Shown one piece after another: positions 1-12,337 of a stretch of DNA of 64,000 nucleotides. A program made the position numbers and the translations under genes. Source of the DNA: Membranipora membranacea (lineage: Eukaryota; Bryozoa; Gymnolaemata; Cheilostomatida; Membraniporidae); the NCBI GenBank assembly GCA_914767715.1, contig OU612072.1, positions 4,218,001 to 4,282,000 on the forward strand. The letters run 5' to 3'. Below the pieces are notes generated by a model that did not search any database, was not told the origin of the DNA, and worked only from the letters and a program-made list of their open reading frames with translations. Each line of letters starts with the position of its first letter. Position 1 is the first letter of the stretch.

Positions 1-327
1 CTGTGTAACAAAATGCATTGTGTGAATAATTGAAGTCTAAGTCAAAGCCCTCTGAGGATTGGGATGAACAATATTTCATTACTATTATTAGCATTCAGCC
101 CACAAAACGACACACAAGCGGACAGCCTGATCAGTGTCATATTGAGATGGTAATATTTAAAGTAATTACTACAGGAGAATTAATACTTTGGATGAATATT
201 AAACAGTCTTTGGTTTCAAGGTGATTCTACAGTATTTTTTCAACCACTTAATTTTGGTTGTGGTTCCTGGTAGATTCTCGGCAACCTAACGACAAGATGT
301 GATAATTAGTAAGGGTAATTTACTTAC
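1..327. other. Non-coding left edge / intron
   Basis: No exon-like segment is visible on either strand. It is probably the intron following the last visible exon of the minus-strand gene at 328-1248, whose remaining exons would lie beyond the left edge. Confidence 0.4.
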
Positions 328-1248
328 TCTCTGAACTGATCTCGTACCTCACAAGGTGGTGTGACAGCAGGACACACAATATCCTGACACATCTCACCAC
401 AAGCCCAGCAGGCAGGGCATCGCTCATCGTCATCAAAATATCTGTGCAATAATATAATAATGAAACTTTGCTTAGTTTGTGTAATATGAGTATTGACGGT
501 CAAAGATATAATGTGACCATTTTCTCTAACTGCCCAGAGTACTGCGAATCATTGTTTTTTTTATCTAATAAGGGGCGGAGGTGTCACAGCCTTATTGACC
601 AAGGGGTAGCTCCTGCTAAGTGATCACCCAAGAAGTGGTACAGAGAAGATAAATCCAACTAGTTTTCATAACTACTATCAGTAGCTTTCAATAAAATCCA
701 ACGGTCTTATTTTTTATGATTAGATCAGGTTGGTAAAGCCAATATCAAAATCAATACCAATATCAATGCTCTATCTTGTCTTGAAGGAATAAAATTATGG
801 TGATAACACTGTGAATTTTCTCATGTGGCTGCCACCCCATAAACTCTAGCTTGCTACTCAAATAAACTTACTGTTGTATCCAGTCTGATTCTGGGCAGTC
901 TGGACGAGCACATCTTACCACCGGACAGTCTGTTTGTGTTTGGCCTTCCTACAACAGGACGATACAACATTGTCTCTATTCACAGGTAGCAGACATGAGT
1001 CTACCAGAGTTCTGGTTCGTACTATGCGGAATGTCTTGCCATCGATTTGCCCGGAGGTACCATGAGCATTTGTTATGGCTTGTCCTTGCCAGCTTTGTTA
1101 CCATGAACCAAAGATACAAAATACAAAATTTGGCATCCTGTCACTGCAAGTCAGATATTGTGAAGACACAAAAATGAAAACTACTTACTGTATGACAGAT
1201 GTTAGCAGCCAGCAGCACACCAAAAAAAAATAAAGTTATCTTCTCCAT
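328..1248 (-). CDS. Secreted cysteine-rich module protein (5' part; 3' end outside window)
   Basis: Three exons read on the minus strand. Exon 1 (1248-1189) encodes a 20-residue signal peptide, MEKITLFFFGVLLAANICHT, and stops at a GTAAGT donor. Exon 2 (948-872) carries the motif DCPVVRCARPDC. Exon 3 (441-328) carries ERCPACWACGEMC followed by a CPAVTPPC segment and ends at a GTAAGT donor; a GTACGA donor 20 bases earlier is also possible. Phases agree at both joins (0, then 2). The CPxVxCAxxxC and CPxCxxC motifs are those of the array further right, so this is another member of the same local family. The spacing loosely resembles von Willebrand type C modules, but I would not assign it to that family. 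Function unknown; secretion is inferred from the signal peptide. The downstream exons lie outside the window. Confidence 0.65.
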
Positions 1249-4200
1249 AATTCAATATTTTCCTGCTTCAAATCCAGCTTGTTAGTAAGGCTGTAACAGA
1301 ATGAATATGTGCACTTTAAGACCTGCCGTATTAATACTCCTATAGCAATGTAAGCGTGTAGCATCCAGGCACTGATTGGTTAGCGATATTGATTCCTTGC
1401 ACATCTATAAAGCCCGAGAATAGGTAGATTTGGATAGGTAAGAATTTAATTACTTACAATGATCCTACCTAGCTGTAGGAGATTATATCTGAGCTTACCT
1501 TAATTTGTCAAACAGGCAGCGTGACAGTATTCGTAAATCACAGTAAATCCCTGCTTGCCTCTCACATTGCCTTTATACTATTGATTGTGCAACACTGACT
1601 GCTGATCAAAGCAGTTGATATTAGCACACCCTTAGGTGAAAGTATCTAATAATATGTTTTGTCAACAAGGTCACATTCCAGTGATACAATTTCCTTTATG
1701 TGAGGTAATACTTAAGCAGCCAACTGTTAGGATGTTATTGAAGAATGACAAAGCAAAAACCTTGTTGACATTCAGTGTACAATTTACGTACCAGCTCAGT
1801 ATTCCCAGTGCTAGCTCTTATTGTGTGGTGCAGTGCCAGCCTGTACTGCACAGTTTGCAATGTAGAAGATAGTGATTATTAAGTCTATTATAGAATGAGA
1901 CTGACGTCAGCTAAAGCCATATCAACCGTGACATTATTTACGACTTTATCATACACAGTCAACCCCTAAGAGAAAACAATTTTTTTTTCAGATCTCTTAC
2001 AACTATCCCAAACACGCAACCAGCCAACAAACTGCTCAGATTTAGCCCGTTTACACAAGTTTACAGGCCCAACTTGGGCAACACAGGATGTCTGAACAAT
2101 TCACAACATTAAATATAGTCGGGGATCCCGGGTTCAAACTCCATGTTAAAAGCGTAAAAGCGGAACATAATACTTTATTGAGTATAAGTGTTATGTTTTT
2201 GTATTCTTCCCTCAGAACAGGAATCACAAGGGGGTTTCATGGAATTTCACTCATGTTTATCAGGGGGGGGACAACTTTTTCCAAAATCATCCTTTCAGAA
2301 CATATCTTTAACTTGTGATAAAAGTTCTGAGTATTTAGAGCTTATACTCTGGATATAGTTTCCTGATACCATTAGCTTTTCATAGAAATTAAAAATTACT
2401 TACCCAGATTGGTGATGTGCTGGTAATAGCGCAACGTCATGAATTTACATTAATTCGTTGTTTGTCATCTTGGAAGTTTTTTTTGCAATTATCATTGGGC
2501 TTGTCAGATAAACTGAAGCAGCAGAAATGTTCATAGATATCAGATATCAGAACGATCATTGAAATAACTATCCAGAAATCTCTGATCAGTTGAAAATTAC
2601 AATGAATTCGATGGAATATGTCCCTTTATGAATAAAGTGATTTGACATAACGTTATACAATGCTGACAGTATTGTGAGTAGTGTTGAAAAAATTCTAAGT
2701 GTTTATCTGTTCAAACATCAACATAAATTTAATCTAATGTCACTCAGAACATTATTATTATAATAATAACTAATTATTCCACCATAAAAAATCAGATCGA
2801 TACGTTGTTGGCCACATCTCGGCTATTTATGATAGCAGACCCTTGTAAACCTGTAGATCCACTAATTATGACATACTCTTTCAGATTTTGGACGTTTTGA
2901 AACCATATCATAATTGTTTCATCACTTTCCCTTTTGTCAGCAACGTTTTTCACTTTATCACTTTTTATTTGTGATATCATCTTGATATTATACAAAAAAC
3001 TGACCAAGATTTGTATGACTCTTGTTGCAGAGTTTGAGTAGCCCAACTTATAAGGTGAGCACAGGACAGACCTTTGAAATCTATACAAAGTGTAAGGTAC
3101 ATCATCACCATTGCCATCGCCTCAAAAAACTACCCTAGAATCCACGCTTAGAATCAATCCATCCAACTTTGCAAATGAAATTGCGTTTCTAGCAACATTT
3201 TTGGTAGGCTGCCACTGGACTACAGGGTGTTTTGCAACACAGGATTGTCCTTTTGCCAACAAAGCCGTTACGATAATACTGCTAAGTATTAGTCGAAACC
3301 AAGGAGTTTTGCTCTTTTTATCCGAAGTTGGACAACTCCCATTGACCTGTTATTCACTGAATCAAGATGACTTGTATATTCACAATATCATAGGGTATTG
3401 ACACACATCAGTCAACACTATCCCAAAATGTTTCTTGAAAACACTTTCTTGTGAATCTAGTCGCTTTGTGGTGAATACTAAACTTGCTAACTGATTGCGC
3501 CAGCGTACCATACTGCCTTGACAGTATGTGTGAATGTGACATATATGTAAACATTCTGGCTTACATATATTGCTTATTCCAATAGCCACAAAACAAATTT
3601 GTAATTCCGAAAGCCCAAACTTAAGCCACTGCAAATCATTAATATCATCTTAGCAACTTTGCCTAATTGTCTACTCCAGATTGGCAAGGGGTCATTGTGG
3701 GTTGGTTATGGTTAGCGACAGTGTTTACTTTCTGAGTTCAATGAACGATACCAATTTAGTAACATCAATATTATCAAATATTAATGTTGCTTAAAATAAT
3801 AATGCCTGTATTGTTGATAAGAGTCGCTGGTATGGAGACCATCAGTTTTAAAAGTGTTACCTCTTGGGTGATCGCTGATCACAGAAAACCAGAAAAAAAG
3901 AAAATTGATGTTGTAGTGTAAACCACAAACTTTTAAGCCAATTCATATTGCAACTTTTATTATGTATCCTTCAATGTTCCTGTTGCTTCTTTTTGCAGTA
4001 CACTCAGAGCGTTAGTACCAGTTTAGTTGGTAAATGGTGGCTCTCTTATTAAAACTATAGATCCCATTGACAGATGACTCCTATGTAGTTATATAGTAGC
4101 TTGTGGCAAGAGGGTAGGAGTAGAGAGACATCGCGTCGGAGAAGCTGGGCACTGTTGTCCAGAAATCTTTAATATTAGGTGTGAAAATTGTTGAGCTCAA

Positions 4201-4673
4201 TTTGATACTATGCTTTATGTTTTGTACGTTGCGTAGTCTATAGCAGATATTTACCGCAATGGAATATGCTCACAGGTTGTGTTGAGCAATAGTTAAAATT
4301 GACAATGAAATATCCATTTAAATAATACAGCCAGGTGTGGGTTAACAGTAGCCTAAACCATGAATCTGGAGAACAATTGATAAAGTACGCAGTGATTTAT
4401 GGTCTGGTTTGTCTTTCGATTAATTTTAATTCAGGTGGCAGTATTCGGATGGCTCATATTTGCAGACAATTTCCTGTACATGGTTGATGACCTGATCGAA
4501 GAATCGTATTTGATTTCCGACCTCAAATTTACAAGAGAAATAGTAAACATTTTTAACAGCCTAGCAATAACTTTGTCATAAAGATATTGAACCACTAAGC
4601 GTGATCTTACCCTTGAAAAGGTTGGAGCTGCCGCTCTGCAGAAATGTGAGGTGAATATCTGAGGACAATGCAG
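1249..4673. other. Intergenic, no supported gene
   Basis: AT-rich DNA with only short chance ORFs. A minus-strand segment near 3475-3525 resembles a tRNA A box but has no partner B box. I see no exon with matching splice sites and no recognisable repeat beyond short homopolymers, such as a G run near 2262. Confidence 0.5.
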
Positions 4674-7600
4674 CTATGGGCAGACTGGTGTTACACACTT
4701 CGGGCACCAAGAACATTGAGTGCCATCAGGCTGAAATTTTAAGACAAGGATAAACAAAACAATAGAAGAGTGTTTTATCTGACATTAAAATAGCCTGAGA
4801 ATAGTTTTATGATGAAAGATCATTAGCCTAAATGCGCAAACTGGACAGGGGTTTGGGTGGGTTTGACAAACCCTGATGAAGAAAAATATGATATGAAGTG
4901 ATTTTTATGTTGATGGTTGATCTGGTGGACAAAATGGGAGCATTAAACCTGCTTGATTGGCTTTATCAGAGAACGTCATTCAATTCAAAACTCTAACCAA
5001 GTCCAGTTCTTCAGTGCGGAAAATAATAATGCTATGGCTTTGTTTTGATGATCGAGAGAATAGACCTGAGCATAAGGGATCTGATGGAAAAATGTCTTAC
5101 CAGATTGAAAAAAACTTGGCACCGTATTCGTACATCCCGGATGAACATAACTAAAGACAGGACACACACTAGAAGGCTGTACTATCTGACGACAAGTTGT
5201 GCACCCTCGGCATATCCTGCCACCAAATGTGAAGGTACTGAAACAAAAGGAGTTTTTCAGTGATGAGTGGCAGCAATACAAGCTTCTTTTAATATAGTTC
5301 ATCTCCTTGGAGTATACTTCAAGGATAGCGAACCAGTTATTTTAATTATGTGTGACTTGACATTTCATTATAGTGATGCCAAAAATGATCATATTATGAA
5401 GAGATTACAGTCAAGACGTCTTTGCCAGTAGCTAAGGATTCTTGACTGTCAGATAGCTGCAATGGGTTTCAATGGTTGCAATGGTAAAGATGAATTATTC
5501 AACCCATTTAATGTATTTATGTTCAAAATAATATCTGTCAAAATTGATGTAGTTACTGACCAGGATCACGACATTGACGACATCCTTGGCACAGCTTGCC
5601 CCTGAATATGAAAATACTACAATATAAATTGTGAAATACATTACGAACATTGACTGACATAAGCGTGATGTCGATTTCCCAAAGGGTTGCTCAAAATTTC
5701 TCTATTATGGTGATTGATCATCATACAATAGAATCATGAATTTATGTATGAAATATGATTCATAGTCTTACATCAGTAACCCAGCCACTAACAATAATGG
5801 ACGGTATAAATAACCTTTTTACATGCCAAAAAAATATTGTTGCTAACCTCATTGATTATCATTTTGCGGTGATAAACCATCATGAGATAAAATAAAAAAT
5901 GTCAACAACCGTTACCTTGAGATTTGTTGTTCTCGTGGACTATCAAGATTCACACAGCGAGGGATAGGACAAACAACGTCATCTGAAACAAGATAACATT
6001 AATTAATACAAATTGTTATCCTATGATTTTGAGCAATGCTTTTGCACAATTTTTGATTCAAAGGCTTCACATTTTACCTTGGGCCTATTCAAATACTTGT
6101 ATGTTATATGTTTACAGCTGTGAAACGTACATGATCAATTGGGTTGTCAAATACCATCTGGTGTACATATGAGTAACCAAACTGTGCTTGCTCATGAATC
6201 AAAATTAAAGGCTATCCTAAAAAGACATGTGTCAAGAAGACATATCATTTTGATTCTTTGTTTGCTTCTTCAAAAGATCAATCACCTGAAAGCTGGTACT
6301 GCTAATTGGTGGAAGAATGTCAGATCCTTTAATAATAAATCGAAAGCCAAGGGTACCGACACACTATATCATTGATGACACACTTCATTTACCCACAGCA
6401 GTTTGTGAACAAACTCAACAACTACTACGTTATTATGGATGTTCAACCACCGACTGATTATTCAAGTTACCAAATTGATGAGCTCTGTTCTGTTGACGAT
6501 GTTCCAATAGGTCAAGTGAAAACTGCGCTGAGAAATATAGAAACTCAGAAGTCCGTCCACAGTAAAGATTATCCTCCCTGGATAAGCAAACTATGTCACG
6601 AAGACCTCTGTGTACCGATAGCCGATATAATCAACCATTCACAAAAGAAGCAAAGTTCCCAGCACTCTACAAAACTGCAGAAGTTATACCGATAGCTAAA
6701 ACAAACTCTCCATCCACTTGTAAAGACTATCGCCCAATATCTCTTCTATGGCATGTAGGTAAAGTTGCTGAAAACTTCATAAACAGACGAATCCGTACCC
6801 ATATCCTCCCGAAGCTGCAAGGCAACCAGTTAGCCTATATGCCGGGTGTAGGATGCACAGATGCTCTTGTTAGCGTTCTTGATGATGTCACCAAGGCCAT
6901 GGACAATTGTAACAACATTGGGGCCCAGATGATATTATATGATTTCAGCAAGGCCTTTGACCTTATGAATCACACTCTTCTTCTACAAAAGTTGAGACAG
7001 TTTGAGCTCCCAAACGCCCTTGTGGCTTTAGTCGCGCGTTATCTAGAAAACAGAAAACAACAAGTAGTGATTCATCAGCACCAAGTGAAATCTCACACTG
7101 CATCTTCCAACATAGGCGTTCCACAAGGGACCTTGTGTGGACCTACTCTATGGTTGGCGTTTGTTGATTCGCTTCAATTCTCCACTGCCAGCACTGTGAA
7201 ATACGCTGATGACACAACCAACTACCTGTCTCTCCAGAAAGCTGATCTTCAAATAATAAGCAATACTTACAACGCTGTCAAGTTTGAACCTCCACCCGTC
7301 AGTCAGCAGCTTATCGATGAGTGTAGTAAATGGGCGCACGACAACAAAATGCTACTGAATGCTACAAAAACTAAGACATTGAACCTTTCTCTTAAGAAAC
7401 AGATGATAATGTCGAAAACTCTCACAATGAATCAATCACACAACGTAGACAACGTAGCTTCTACCAAACTACTCTGTCTTACCATCGACCAACATCTACG
7501 ATTCAATGAGCATGTGGCTAACATCAGTCAGCGAACAAAAGATGTCACGGTCTGCTCGTATTAAAACAGTCCAGAGTAAACCAACAAAGCCTAGTACTAA

Positions 7601-8380
7601 TGTACAAAACCCAAGTAGTCGCAGCTATCACCCACGCTGCAGGTGCTTGGTACCCTTACACCACCGAATGTCTGAGGAATGATATTGAGAGATGTCAGCG
7701 GCTTGCTATGAGGATTATTTTCTCTGACCTCGAACACTACGATGATCGACTTGCAGCTGCGAATTTGCTACCACTAAATGACTTACTAAACGACATATGC
7801 CACAAATACGTACATCGTATTTTATCTGATGATAACCATCCCCTACACAATCGACTTCCGCTCAATAAAACCAGACTCAGACGCTCAACCCGAAACTCTG
7901 AGGGCACCATTAGTATGCCTAAATGTCGAACTGAGAAGAGAAAATGTGGAATTTTTGCCAATCCTGAGTTTTATGCCGCTTGAAATGATTTATTTTATTT
8001 TTGTTCATATATTTTTAGAGGGGCTTTTTGAAAGCACACTTCTTTTATTATGTAAGCATTCTCGGATGAGAAGTCATAAATTAAACAAACAAACAAACAA
8101 ACAAGATGATGGAATCATATCTTTACCTATATCTTCACATTTGGGACAGCCAGGGCATTGTTTTCCTCTGTATGTAAACGTACTGCAAAGAGAGATGGAG
8201 TTTATAAGAGCATAACAGCAAAAATTAATATCGCTGCCTGGTCATAAGTCATTGACAATGGTCTTACATTATAGATCACATAAATCAAGTATTATCTGGT
8301 ATAAATAAATATCACTCACCCAGGTATTTGGGGGTGCCCTGCTGCACAGCTAAGTTGAGCACATTTAACCAAGGGGCAAT
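4674..8380 (-). CDS. Array of cysteine-rich module exons (intact part)
   Basis: Six minus-strand exons. 8380-8320 encodes a segment with CPLVKCAQLSC; 8182-8127 encodes TFTYRGKQCPGCPKC; 5982-5916 encodes CPIPRC; 5616-5561 encodes FRGKLCQGCRQC; 5237-5101 encodes TFTFGGRICRGCTTC plus a second CPV segment; 4730-4674 encodes DGTQCSWCPKC and ends in TAG. The paired exons alternate in phase (1 to 2, then 2 to 1), so pairs can be duplicated without breaking the frame. Joins between the first four are in phase. The joins into 5237-5101 and into 4730-4674 are out of phase as I read them, so an exon is missing or the 3' part is damaged. No signal exon was found for this array. A LINE occupies the intron between the second and third exons. 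Possibly a secreted disulphide-rich protein; family unrecognised. Confidence 0.55.
6130..8104 (+). mobile_element. 5'-truncated non-LTR retrotransposon (CR1/L2/jockey-like), frameshifted
   Basis: The reverse transcriptase is clear at 6640-7564: KDYRPISLL, a catalytic-block FSKAFD, GVPQGT and the active-site KYADDT. A downstream frame (7600-7983) continues the C-terminal part (ITHAAGAWYPYTTECLRNDI and beyond). Frame changes near 6375, 6645 and 7564 make it inactive. No endonuclease is seen, so the 5' end is truncated; the left boundary is approximate. The 3' end is a short (AAAC)n tail at about 8083-8104, typical of target-primed insertion. The element ends only about 17 bases from the splice donor of the exon at 8182-8127, lying antisense in that intron. 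Clade assignment beyond 'CR1/jockey-like' would need a phylogeny. Confidence 0.85.
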
Positions 8381-8605
8381 CTGTAACAGAGCACATAATA
8401 TGATGATGCAGAATAGAGCCAATCTTACTCGATGGTGAATTGTAATAACATAAATAAGAATATTAATAAACATATCACCAGGTTTCGAAAAAGAATTTAG
8501 TTAGTAAGCCTGATTGCCCTTTAAGCATTATAATGACACCTTTGAGGGAAATCAGGCATTTTTGAATGCGTAATAGCCATAGCAGTTATGTTGTCAATGT
8601 GTTAC

Positions 8606-9400
8606 CTATTTCTTTGCATTTATGACAGCCTAAGCACTGTATTCCTCTGTATGTGAAGGTTCTGCAAAGAGATATGGAGCCATTATTCAACAAATGGAAC
8701 TGTTGTGTATGTTGTTGAAAGTTCATAAGGCTATCTCCATTATCAACCACATCCTACTCATGGCAATGAAATTATCACTCACCCAGGCACTTGACGTTAC
8801 CCTTCTGCACATCCAATTTGTGCGCATTCCACAACAGGACACTTGATTTCTGTAAAAAAGAGCAGATTATAACTAGGTACGAAATAGGGTAGATATGCGT
8901 GAAATGCTGACTTGGCATTTTTAAAAAATCGTGAAAAACTCATGACGATATAATCACAGAAGGTGTTTCCAATGGCAAATAACAGATAACAGCTTAAAGT
9001 GGGTCGTCAAAAATCTTAATACGGCTGTTAACCCATCAAAACAGGCCAATCCAAATTATTTGTTGTCACTATGCCAGAAACACCGTAGTTGACAATAGCT
9101 ATATTGGGCTCGGCTCGCCATTGAGATTTCAAATTAGACCATAATATATTTTTACCTACATATTCACATTTTGCACAGCTTGGGAATTGTCTTCCTCGGT
9201 ATATGAAAGTGCTGCAAAGAGAGATTGAATTACAAAAAGTATGAAACAAAATGAGTAATACAATATGAACACCTTTTCCATCGATTTTATTGACAATTTG
9301 AGATTTGACAATGTGTATCACTCACCCAGGCACTTGATGCTGCCCTTCTGCACATCTTACTTGTCACTTGAGCACAGACCACAACAGGACACTGGATTTC
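8606..9400 (-). pseudogene. Two decayed cysteine-module exon pairs
   Basis: Four exon-like segments continue the array to the right. 8661-8606 encodes TFTYRGIQCLGCHKC with intact splice sites. Its partner 8849-8783 encodes CPVVECAQIGCAEG, then an in-frame TAA (8799-8797) where the intact copy has CAC. 9211-9156 encodes TFIYRGRQFPSCAKC, in which the first conserved Cys is Phe. Its partner 9400-9326 is 8 bases longer than the 67-base sibling, which shifts the frame before the second half, and the acceptor CAG appears as CTG. These changes suggest that the modules nearest the 5' end of the array are dead. Transcripts skipping whole pairs would still be in frame, so they could survive as unused exons. 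Confidence 0.7.
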
Positions 9401-9770
9401 AGCAACAAACAAAAGTGATGATAAAAGTTGAAATAAGTATGACTCGATTGATTAAATGTATATGGCATATGCAAATATGCCATAGAAAGGAGTATAACCA
9501 ATGTAGTTTTTTCCCATTGGGTTGACTGAGAGGTTTCGCTTTATCAATGCTTTTTGACATTAACAGATGTGAGCTGTGAGCAAGTTTCTCTGACTCGCAA
9601 TTACCCTGCAGGCAATATATTGTTATGAGCAAGGGGGATAATTCAAAAATGAGATTGGAGACCGAAATACTGAGAACCATACTACTTTGTGACAAATTAA
9701 AAATAATGATGATTGATGTACCGCTGTTGGGATCCGTAGATTGATGAGGCATGATGTTTAGACAGAAGAC

Positions 9771-10761
9771 TTATGATATATTTTCATAAGAGCCTAGTAT
9801 TTCTTTACACTTCAAGCATCCCGGACATAGAATTCCTTGATAAGTGAAGTAACTGAAAGTGAAAAATGACAAACAACTCTTGACATAAAAAAACCAGCAA
9901 GTGTGTATCTTAATGGACTCAATGAGATTCACATAAATCTGGACTCTGTACTGAACTATGTAGAGAGTAACTTATTTTGATAACAAATATGATTTGATAT
10001 GTTTCTCTAACATGAATTGAAAATCAACTTACAAACTGCCATAGGAACTTGATAAGAAAATATAGATACAGGACTTACCTTGTCTCAGTTCTGAACTCAC
10101 ATTCAGGTAACGCCAGGCAGCTAGTTACAGTGCATCTCAGACTCAAAGAAACTGCAAAATAATTAGTTCAAAATGTGACATCCCCTGATGAACTAGCACT
10201 GTGCAGGAGGGGGTGAAGTAATTTCAAATTTGATTTTTTTTCTAAGGATAACTCTTAATATGGAAGCAGTTTTATTGCAACAGTGCCAATCGCAAACACA
10301 ATAGTGACGGTCCTACCCTCATACCGCCATTACAGTCAAAGACAGTTAACAGACGAAGCTTTTTAAGAGGACTTACCTCCAGCACTAACATCAACTTGAG
10401 CAGCTGTCTGCAACTACAAACATTGCAATTGGTACAAGATGGCAGATATGCAGTGCTTGAAGTCAGAAATGCTCTTAGGTTGATCGCCGCCAACAGGAGC
10501 AAGTACCAAATCTCAGATCTCAAGCAGACTGATAATGACTTCGGGCACTGACTGCAGATCATATTCCAGCATACTTACAGTCTGCATGTCCCAAGTTGAA
10601 ACTAATTTAATACAATATATTTAATAATCATGATGGCTTGAGTTTTCTGACAAGAGATGTAAAAATAATGACAAGACAAACTGGTATGTTTTAACATAAT
10701 ATGTAACTTACAGTCAGTGAAAGAGACAGGCTAACGTAAGAACAGAAGCTTGAAAAGACAT
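9771..10761 (-). CDS. Small secreted cysteine-module protein, one module pair
   Basis: Minus strand. Exon 10151-10079 encodes RCTVTSCLALPEC and joins in phase 2 to the terminal exon 9852-9771, which encodes YFTYQGILCPGCLKC, runs through the position where the sibling exons have a donor, and stops at TAA (9773-9771). A 31-base exon (10407-10377) with good splice sites precedes in matching phase 1. The 5' exon is less certain: an ATG at 10761 opens MSFQASVLTLACLFH, a plausible signal peptide, followed by TGA just before a GTAAGT donor at 10711. Either another donor is used or the 5' end is damaged. A TATA-like element lies 41-48 bases upstream of the ATG. Same family as the array at 4674-9400; function unknown. 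Confidence 0.5.
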
Positions 10762-10801
10762 CCTCAGTGTCAGACAATGCACAGAATGGCAGTGCCAGCA
10801 A

Positions 10802-10809
10802 AATTTATA
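10802..10809 (-). promoter_or_regulatory. TATA-like box for the gene at 9771-10761
   Basis: The minus strand reads TATAAATT about 41 bases upstream of the candidate ATG at 10761, a spacing that fits a short leader. Assigned by position only. Confidence 0.4.
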
Positions 10810-11440
10810 ATCATAGACTTCCTTCATATCTCATTACATTATTCTGATTGATTGGTGTCATAGTGTTTGATTTCTGATACCAAGAGCCATCATGTGACTA
10901 TTGAACTCATCAAAAGTGACCTTGGATGAGGAAATGATGAGGGTGACCCCCCCTCCAGTCATTGTCATTGATGATGATTATTCATTGATAACAATTTAAT
11001 TGCTTCTTAGCTAAATCTCGGTAAAGCAAGGTGATTGGCATGACCTATAGTATCAGCGCAATAAAATGATTTAGATAAAAAGGAGCTTGATAGGTCATTG
11101 TATGCTTAGGCTTCTGCTTTAGCATCATGTCTCAGAATCGATGCAATCTATAGATCATAAGGTTTTCCAACAATTACCTATACATCCATACTCACAATGT
11201 TATGATTGGCTCAAAAATTGATTTTCACAAGTTTAATGTGCGGAATTTAGGTGCAGGTGGCAATGACAATGCTGGGAAAGGACCATAGATTTAAAAAACA
11301 GTATAGATAGGACATTGCTCTTCAGTTACTTTGCATTATGTCCCCACCCGCATCGTCATTGTGCCACCCGCAGTGTCACGTTATGCATAGCGTAGCTGCC
11401 AATCGGTTTATGGTCAGCACTTTTTCAAGTTACAGCTTAG
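10810..11440. other. Intergenic, no supported gene
   Basis: No ORF, splice-bounded exon or recognised repeat on either strand. Confidence 0.5.
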
Positions 11441-11515
11441 GGCTTGGATGGCTGAGCGGTAACTGTGGATGTCTTTTGATCATGGAGTAGCGAGTTCAAT
11501 CCACCGCTTGGATGC
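11441..11515 (+). mobile_element. tRNA-like SINE head
   Basis: A perfect A-box match (TGGCTGAGCGG, 11449-11459) and a B-box match (GAGTTCAATCC, 11492-11502) are spaced as in a tRNA with a longer variable arm. The flanks do not form an acceptor stem, so this is more likely a tRNA-derived SINE head or tRNA pseudogene than a functional tRNA. Confidence 0.5.
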
Positions 11516-11899
11516 TATTTTTCCAGTTTTTAATATTCTTAGGATTTTTTACGTTTGGGATACAGGAAGTGCGGTGTTAAGGATGAATCAGTGACCTTCA
11601 TGTCCGTTTTCATTTAAAGCTGGTCTTCAGTGCACCTTGTTGGATACAGATTTTTGTAGACAAATGTACTTGTATCATATTTATTTTATTCACCCAATGA
11701 ATCAATCTTCTGAAAAATCAAATTATGCTAAATACTTTGGTTTTATTCTGTAGCCAGTGCGACTGTAAAAAATAGGACAGAGAATAAATTACTTTTCATA
11801 ACAAGGAGTAGCATACAACATATGACAACGCCCTTCAATGATTGACAATTGACAATTACATACCAACAGTAACAATCAAAAACTCTTGTAAAAATGGGG

Positions 11900-12205
11900 A
11901 AAAAAAGTGCCAGTTGAGAAAAGAAATCAGCACTGAAAAAGATATCTTTACTTCAAATGAACAGTAATATATAAAATAGAATTACTGTTGGTATTAGACT
12001 TATCATAATAATGGAAGGTGCCAGTTGAAAGTAGTGAACACCACTGAGAAATGTTATCTTGACTGCATATTAACAGTAGCAAGTACCTAGAATTACCACT
12101 TAACTTAAAATTATTGTTATGATGGAAAAATACGGATGAAAGTTGAGACTAGTGAGTAGCACTGAGATATCTTATCTCGATTTTGAGTAGGACAACAGAT
12201 CCTGT
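11900..12205. repeat. Diverged tandem repeat, about three units
   Basis: Three related blocks begin near 11908, 12016 and 12130. Each has a form of GTGCCAGTTGA, then a CACTGA motif, then a TATCTT segment, with ACAGTA ending the first two. Identity is imperfect, indicating an old array with units of about 110-120 bp. It lies downstream of the transposase-like ORF on the minus strand, so it could be part of that element's 3' end. Confidence 0.5.
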
Positions 12206-12337
12206 AACATTAAAAATTTGAATTATATATTGTGCTGAATTGATACATTGTATGTAGAGATGGCATGACAGCGGAGATACCAGCACCAAAGTTATGCTGC
12301 TGACCACAGTATGGATTGAGGTGGTAGTATTACAGGG

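Noticed and set aside
9399-9752. Signal exon for the cysteine-module array
   Set aside because: The minus-strand ORF has no hydrophobic start typical of a signal peptide and no donor in a matching phase.
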